Below are positions 59,925-64,000 of a DNA stretch of 64,000 bases, in pieces. How positions within the stretch are numbered: position 1 is the stretch's first letter; the number at the start of each line of letters is the position of its first letter. This stretch comes from Clostridia bacterium (GTDB lineage: Bacteria; Bacillota; Clostridia; Oscillospirales; CAG-272), in NCBI GenBank assembly GCA_017453205.1, contig JAFTKO010000021.1, positions 62,001 through 126,000 of the forward strand, given 5' to 3'. A program made the position numbers and the translations under genes. The notes under the pieces were generated by a model. That model searched no databases, was not told the origin of the DNA, and worked only from the letters and a program-made list of their open reading frames with translations.

Positions 59925-61721
59925 TTAATTTTGCGGTAAGGTAATGTCAATAAAATGTGGTGCGTGGTCGCTTGTTGTCAAAGCAAGTCGGTCATCAAGT
60001 ACATTGTAGCAGTGGACTGTTGCGGCGCTTCCGGTTGTCATGATGTGATCAATGGCAAGACTGCTGTCATATGGCAATCTGCTTTGCAGAGGATAAATTT
60101 CAAGCTCCTCGTTGTAGGCATAACTGCCGTGATAAGGTGATTTTGCATCTGCCGAGGCTGTCTCATCTCGGATATTGCGGTAGCCGTTGGTTGTTAAGAT
60201 GGCATAAGGGTCGTTGCCGATCATACAGTTAAAGTCGCCGCCGCTGAACACTGTAATACTGCCGTACTTGCTTACAATGTCGGTGCAAACATTGACCACC
60301 GTCTGCGCATCCTGCATACGGTAGGTGTTCCCCAAGGTGGGGTCATCTCCCGCATTGGTATTTGCGGCAAAATGCGAATTGGTCATGGCAAACAAACTGC
60401 CTGTTGCGCGTTCGCGGAATACCGCCCAAGTGGTTCCCTTGTCGCCATTGCGTGATTTTTCATATCCGCTTTCCACAAGCTCCAAGGTCTCATTCCTGTA
60501 GAAAATGGGATTTCCCGAGCCGCCTTGCGAAGAATAGCAGATCTCGGTGTAATTCTCTGCCAACCAAGCAACCATGGCGGTTGAGTTGTTACGGTAATAA
60601 GGACCTGCCTCCTGCATACATAAAACATCGGGCGCATAGCGCTCGTAAACGCTGATGGCAATGTCCGAGCGGTTTGCCATGGGATTGCTGCCATCGGCAT
60701 TGAGGTATCCCCACACATTGTGATACATAATGCGCAAGGTCCCTTGACATGCCGTGTCTGCGTAGGCGGTCTCTGTGCCGTCCCATATGTTTCCGTTTTG
60801 CAGAGAAACGGCGCTTTGTGTGTACTTTATGATATTCTTTTGCAAGGCGTCCAGAATATCAAGATACCCGTAATCCGAGCTTGCCAATGCTTCAAGCCCT
60901 TTTTCGGTGACGGCGATGCGGTAGCTACCCGCAGTGGGGGCTTCGATTGCGGATGTGCGGTTGGTTTTACCGATTAAGATCTCATAATTCTTTGTCGGTT
61001 CCTCGTCGGTAACGACCTCAACCATGTAGCCCGAATAGGTCTGCAAATATTGTGCCAACAGCTTTGCGATATACCACTCCACATAGCCCTCCTTGGGGAC
61101 AACGATGCGGTAAGCCGAAATGCTTTTGCCGTTGATTTGTAAGGATTGAATGTAATAGGTTCCCATCTTTTGATACTGATCGTCGGGCGAGAAGATCAGA
61201 GAGCCGTTTTCGGTGCCTGCGGAAAGTCCGTCGCGTGACTTGATCAGCTCAATAAGATAGTTGACCGCCGCAACGGTTTCGGTATCGCTTACACCGCACA
61301 GGATCAGTTTATCGCCGTCGACGGTGATCGCGTACTCACCTTTGCGGAGCTGTTCCCAAGCCGCGGTCGATGCTTCGCGGTTGGTCTTGCCGATCAAGAT
61401 CTCGCGGGCGGTCTCCTGTTGTGTTGCTCCGATATAATCATCTTGCACGGTCAATGTTGCTCCCGTATAGGTTTTGATCGTATTGACAAGCTCATTGACG
61501 CCCGCCATCAGTGTGCTTGCGGCGCCCTCGGGATAAATGACGGTGTAATTACCGCTACCCGCGCTGACAAGCTCCAACGGTAACACCGATGCGGGCTCTG
61601 CGGTGGTTTCCTCAGCGTCGGTGTCGGTGTTGCTCAGAGGGTCGGAGGTCGGCTTGTCACAGGCAACAACCGCCCAAAGGACGGTTGCTGTCAAAAGTAT
61701 TAGGAATATCCGTTTCCACAT
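59925..61721 (-). CDS. Lipoprotein with two GH20/GH67N-like domains and an EEP domain
   Basis: A 598-aa surface lipoprotein with the same plan as the one at 26803-28617. Signal IFLILLTATVLWAVVAC, lipobox VVAC; linker rich in Asp/Thr/Glu; two alpha/beta modules ending EILIGKTNREAST and EILIGKTNRTSAI; then an EEP domain with IMYHNVWGY, DVLCMQEAGPYY, TNSHFAANT, FSGGDFNCMIG, AIDHIMTTG and LTTSDHAPHFIDI. All catalytic residues are kept. GGAG precedes the ATG. Confidence 0.84.
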   Translation of the reverse strand: MWKRIFLILLTATVLWAVVACDKPTSDPLSNTDTDAEETTAEPASVLPLELVSAGSGNYTVIYPEGAASTLMAGVNELVNTIKTYTGATLTVQDDYIGATQQETAREILIGKTNREASTAAWEQLRKGEYAITVDGDKLILCGVSDTETVAAVNYLIELIKSRDGLSAGTENGSLIFSPDDQYQKMGTYYIQSLQINGKSISAYRIVVPKEGYVEWYIAKLLAQYLQTYSGYMVEVVTDEEPTKNYEILIGKTNRTSAIEAPTAGSYRIAVTEKGLEALASSDYGYLDILDALQKNIIKYTQSAVSLQNGNIWDGTETAYADTACQGTLRIMYHNVWGYLNADGSNPMANRSDIAISVYERYAPDVLCMQEAGPYYRNNSTAMVAWLAENYTEICYSSQGGSGNPIFYRNETLELVESGYEKSRNGDKGTTWAVFRERATGSLFAMTNSHFAANTNAGDDPTLGNTYRMQDAQTVVNVCTDIVSKYGSITVFSGGDFNCMIGNDPYAILTTNGYRNIRDETASADAKSPYHGSYAYNEELEIYPLQSRLPYDSSLAIDHIMTTGSAATVHCYNVLDDRLALTTSDHAPHFIDITLPQN

Positions 61722-61737
61722 ATCGTGATTTCTCCGA

Positions 61738-63168
61738 TTATTGGTGGAACGATGCGATCAGCTCGGTCAAAGCCTCCTGTGCGGATTGCTCTACGCTTGC
61801 GAGGTCGTTTGCCACACTGGTGTTGCTCAATACGGCATTGTAGAAGGCGGTGAGAAGCGCGAGGTCGGTGTTATAGATAAATCCGAAGTCCATGTACATG
61901 TTTTCACGCGCCATGTCGATCATCTCCGCATCCTCGGGTGCCTCTGCGACACGTCCCTTGATGACCTCATCGTAGTAGGTGTAGACGATGCTGTCGGCGC
62001 TGAGGTAATTCATTGCGTTGAGGATCATTGCGGACATATGTCTGTCCTTGACATCCAGCGGGATCGAGAACACGGACGCACCGTAGTTGGTGGAAACATA
62101 GTCGGATTCCTCGTCGTATTTGGGCGTGATGAGCACACCGTAGTCAAAGTCCATATCCAAGGATTTGAGCGTGCGTCCCATGATCAACGCCGTTGCGTAG
62201 AACAACGATCTGCCGCCCGAGAAGAGCGTGTAATCACGCCAACGGGTGTTGGTGGAGGAATAATCGATTGCCGGGTTGTTAATCAGTAAGGTTACCTTGT
62301 CGCAGATATCAATGTTTTTTGATTGAGAAGCAATGATCTCCACAGCTCCGTTCTCGGCAATCTGCGTCACTCTCAGACCTGCGGAGGTCAAAAGTGCACG
62401 TGTGGAGTGGACATCAAACATCGTACCGTAAACATCGTTGGTGGTGTCATTGTCATCAAGGTTTTGGGCAACCAGGGTGTTGATTTCCATCAACTTATCC
62501 AGTGTCCATTTGCCTTCGTCGACCAGCCCATACAGATCCAGACTATAGCCTTTTGCAATCTCGGTGTTAAAGAACATGACCTCGATGTTTTGGAGCACCT
62601 CCAGCGAAGCGTCGCCAACTACCGAGTAGGAAACACCGTTGATGGTGGAGTTTTGGTTCCAACCGCTGTACCAATAGGAATCGGTGAGGTCGATTTCCTC
62701 CATACTGCCGATGTTATGGAAGAAGCCGTTGGTCTCAAGCCCCCACCAGTAGTCGTAGCAGACGAGGTCGTACTCACCCGTACCACCTGTCAACGCTGTG
62801 GTGAAGCTGTTGGCGGTGTCGGTGATTTCGGCAATGTTGAATATAATATTGAACTGTTCTTCGATGTAAGCGTTTCTTTCAAACACCGATTGTTGGACTG
62901 CGTCGGAGGTTGCGTCACTGTCCCAATACAAATAGTCGTAACGGGAGGCACGTACCATCATGGTAAATTCCACAGGCATGTCATCCTCGCCAAAGCGTTC
63001 GATTGCCAAAGGCTCTTCGGTCTCCCCCTCTGTTTCATCTTCGTCTCCATCGACGGTGGGTGGGTTGGTTTCCCGGTTGTCCGGTTCGTTATCCTTGGCG
63101 CAAGCTGTAAAAGCAACGCACAGCATTGCCATTACCAAAAGCAAACAAAGTATTTTCTTTACCATCAT
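61738..63168 (-). CDS. Extracellular solute-binding lipoprotein
   Basis: A 476-aa binding protein. ATG at 63166-63168 chosen because AAAGGA stands 6 nt before it; signal KKILCLLLVMAMLCVAFTAC, lipobox FTAC, then an acidic linker. The body shows VEFTMMVRASRYDYLYWDSD, a GEYDLVCYDYWWGLET hinge, VMFFNTEIAKGYSLDLYGLV and GKWTLDKLMEIN, as in the binding protein at 34655-36154. Again no permease gene is nearby. 16 bp before the EEP lipoprotein gene. Confidence 0.83.
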   Translation of the reverse strand: MMVKKILCLLLVMAMLCVAFTACAKDNEPDNRETNPPTVDGDEDETEGETEEPLAIERFGEDDMPVEFTMMVRASRYDYLYWDSDATSDAVQQSVFERNAYIEEQFNIIFNIAEITDTANSFTTALTGGTGEYDLVCYDYWWGLETNGFFHNIGSMEEIDLTDSYWYSGWNQNSTINGVSYSVVGDASLEVLQNIEVMFFNTEIAKGYSLDLYGLVDEGKWTLDKLMEINTLVAQNLDDNDTTNDVYGTMFDVHSTRALLTSAGLRVTQIAENGAVEIIASQSKNIDICDKVTLLINNPAIDYSSTNTRWRDYTLFSGGRSLFYATALIMGRTLKSLDMDFDYGVLITPKYDEESDYVSTNYGASVFSIPLDVKDRHMSAMILNAMNYLSADSIVYTYYDEVIKGRVAEAPEDAEMIDMARENMYMDFGFIYNTDLALLTAFYNAVLSNTSVANDLASVEQSAQEALTELIASFHQ

Positions 63169-63208
63169 AATCATTCCTTTCAATTATTTCTTTTTGAACT
63201 GAGAATCA

Positions 63209-64000
63209 TCAAGAGTAGTCACTTTTTAAGTGTTCGGTCACAACATCACTCATCAGCTTCATCCCGTCTGCGTTGGGATGAATGTTGTCGTAAGTGTGCT
63301 GATACAAGGTGCTTCCAATGGTAGTATAAAAATCGATCACGCGGGCACCGTTCGCATCAGCCAAGCGAACGATGGCGCTGTTAAAGGCAGTGATCGCAAC
63401 CCCCGCACCGTTTTGCTCCAAGCTTGTATTGCGCCCGTTGTCCGTGCAAATGATGGGGTTGAGGGTACAGCAGTAAATTTGTGCATTTGGGTATGCGGCT
63501 TTCATATTGCGTAACATGGTGTCATAGGTGCTTGAAAAAAGTGAAAGCTCGACCTTGTTGTTATAATCGTTGATGCCGTAGTAGATCACGATAACATCCG
63601 GCATCACGCCGCTGTCGGTGTGCAGATTGACCGCGCGTGTTTCATAGGAATAAGGATGGGAGACACGACCGCCCGAATAAGAGTTGTTGACACACAAATC
63701 CCAGTCCATTTCGGTAAGAACACGGTACCACCAGGTAGAGGTGACTGCCATTTTGGAGGACGAATACCAAACCGGATTTTCCGCAAGCGTGGCATTATAA
63801 TCGATCGCGTTGGAGTATCCCGTATAGGTTGTGATACTGTCTCCGTAAAAGGAGATCATGATCTGCCCCTCCGACGTCAGCCGAAAGCTGTCCGCTTCCG
63901 TAAAGGAAAGGGTGGTGCGTTGCTCGGTGAATAATCTTGCGATCAGCTCCGAGATCGCTTTGGCGGTTCCCTCTTCGTTGTAACCCAAGATGACCAACTG
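63209..64000 (-). CDS. SGNH/GDSL-type esterase with upstream GH20/GH67N-like module (5' part outside window)
   Basis: The visible 263 residues begin inside an alpha/beta module (ILGYNEEGTAKAISELIARLF, then a Leu-Thr strand). They continue as a complete SGNH hydrolase: GDSITTYTGYSN (nucleophile Ser), SYSGGRVS (Gly), YYGINDYNN (Asn) and YDNIHPNADGMKLM (Asp-x-x-His). In contrast to the SGNH-like domain at 32251-34590, all catalytic residues are present. The frame is open at the right edge, so the signal peptide and first module lie outside. Likely a carbohydrate deacetylase or esterase acting outside the cell. Confidence 0.82.
   Translation of the reverse strand, partial: QLVILGYNEEGTAKAISELIARLFTEQRTTLSFTEADSFRLTSEGQIMISFYGDSITTYTGYSNAIDYNATLAENPVWYSSSKMAVTSTWWYRVLTEMDWDLCVNNSYSGGRVSHPYSYETRAVNLHTDSGVMPDVIVIYYGINDYNNKVELSLFSSTYDTMLRNMKAAYPNAQIYCCTLNPIICTDNGRNTSLEQNGAGVAITAFNSAIVRLADANGARVIDFYTTIGSTLYQHTYDNIHPNADGMKLMSDVVTEHLKSDYS

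Overview
The window looks like a chromosomal segment of an uncultured low-to-mid GC Clostridia (Bacillota), probably gut- or animal-associated. The evidence is strong AGGAGG-type ribosome binding sites, sigma-A promoters with TATAAT boxes, many short-lipobox lipoproteins, GlgC/GlgD paired ADP-glucose pyrophosphorylase subunits, a DUF6514-like protein and NrdR. I cannot place it below class from the sequence alone. There are no phage genes, no CRISPR array and no intact transposase.

Layout. 1-791: 5' part of dnaA (minus, runs off the left edge). 1069-3687: a P1B copper ATPase whose C-terminus is a CopZ-like domain with its own ribosome binding site and ATG. 3788-15062: a minus-strand glycogen operon in transcription order glgB-glgC-glgD-glgA-glgP, then a TIM-barrel isomerase and a GH13 glucosidase. 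15.1-18.5 kb: a long perfect palindrome, nrdR-DUF5131, small membrane or unknown proteins. 18823-18898: tRNA-Trp. 19.1-21.7 kb: an AT-rich patch with a promoter, a 163-bp fold-back, a terminator-like hairpin, a WG-repeat-like lipoprotein and an RHS remnant.

21.7-38.4 kb: accessory extracellular catabolism locus. A plus-strand AraC regulator faces a minus-strand run of about 12 kb: solute-binding lipoprotein, membrane-anchored CBM9-like/SGNH-like protein, CBM9-like protein, four endonuclease/exonuclease/phosphatase (EEP) proteins, a 45-aa ORF, a glycerophosphodiester phosphodiesterase, an FAD oxidoreductase and a GH36 alpha-galactosidase; a GH43 enzyme lies beyond the regulator. A second, similar set lies at 59.0-64.0 kb (TIM-barrel isomerase, EEP lipoprotein, solute-binding lipoprotein, SGNH esterase). 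The recurrent unit is an alpha/beta domain like the one preceding GH20/GH67 catalytic domains, here joined to EEP or SGNH domains. The substrate is unknown; phosphodiester-containing galactosides are one inference.

38.6-52.0 kb: a MoxR-DUF58-VWA operon (membrane protein, MoxR ATPase, DUF58, two VWA membrane proteins, lipoprotein), followed by a 1196-aa His/Cys-repeat lipoprotein carrying a recent 288-bp internal tandem duplication.

52.3-58.9 kb: a plus-strand phosphate operon, pstS, a fused pstC-pstA, pstB, phoU, and a PhoP/PhoR-type two-component system, preceded by a candidate Pho box. PstS appears circularly permuted: the half that is normally C-terminal comes first. With the fused permease this is, in my view, the most striking single observation in the window. 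The other strongest candidates are the multi-EEP locus and the structured leader RNA at 19.2 kb.
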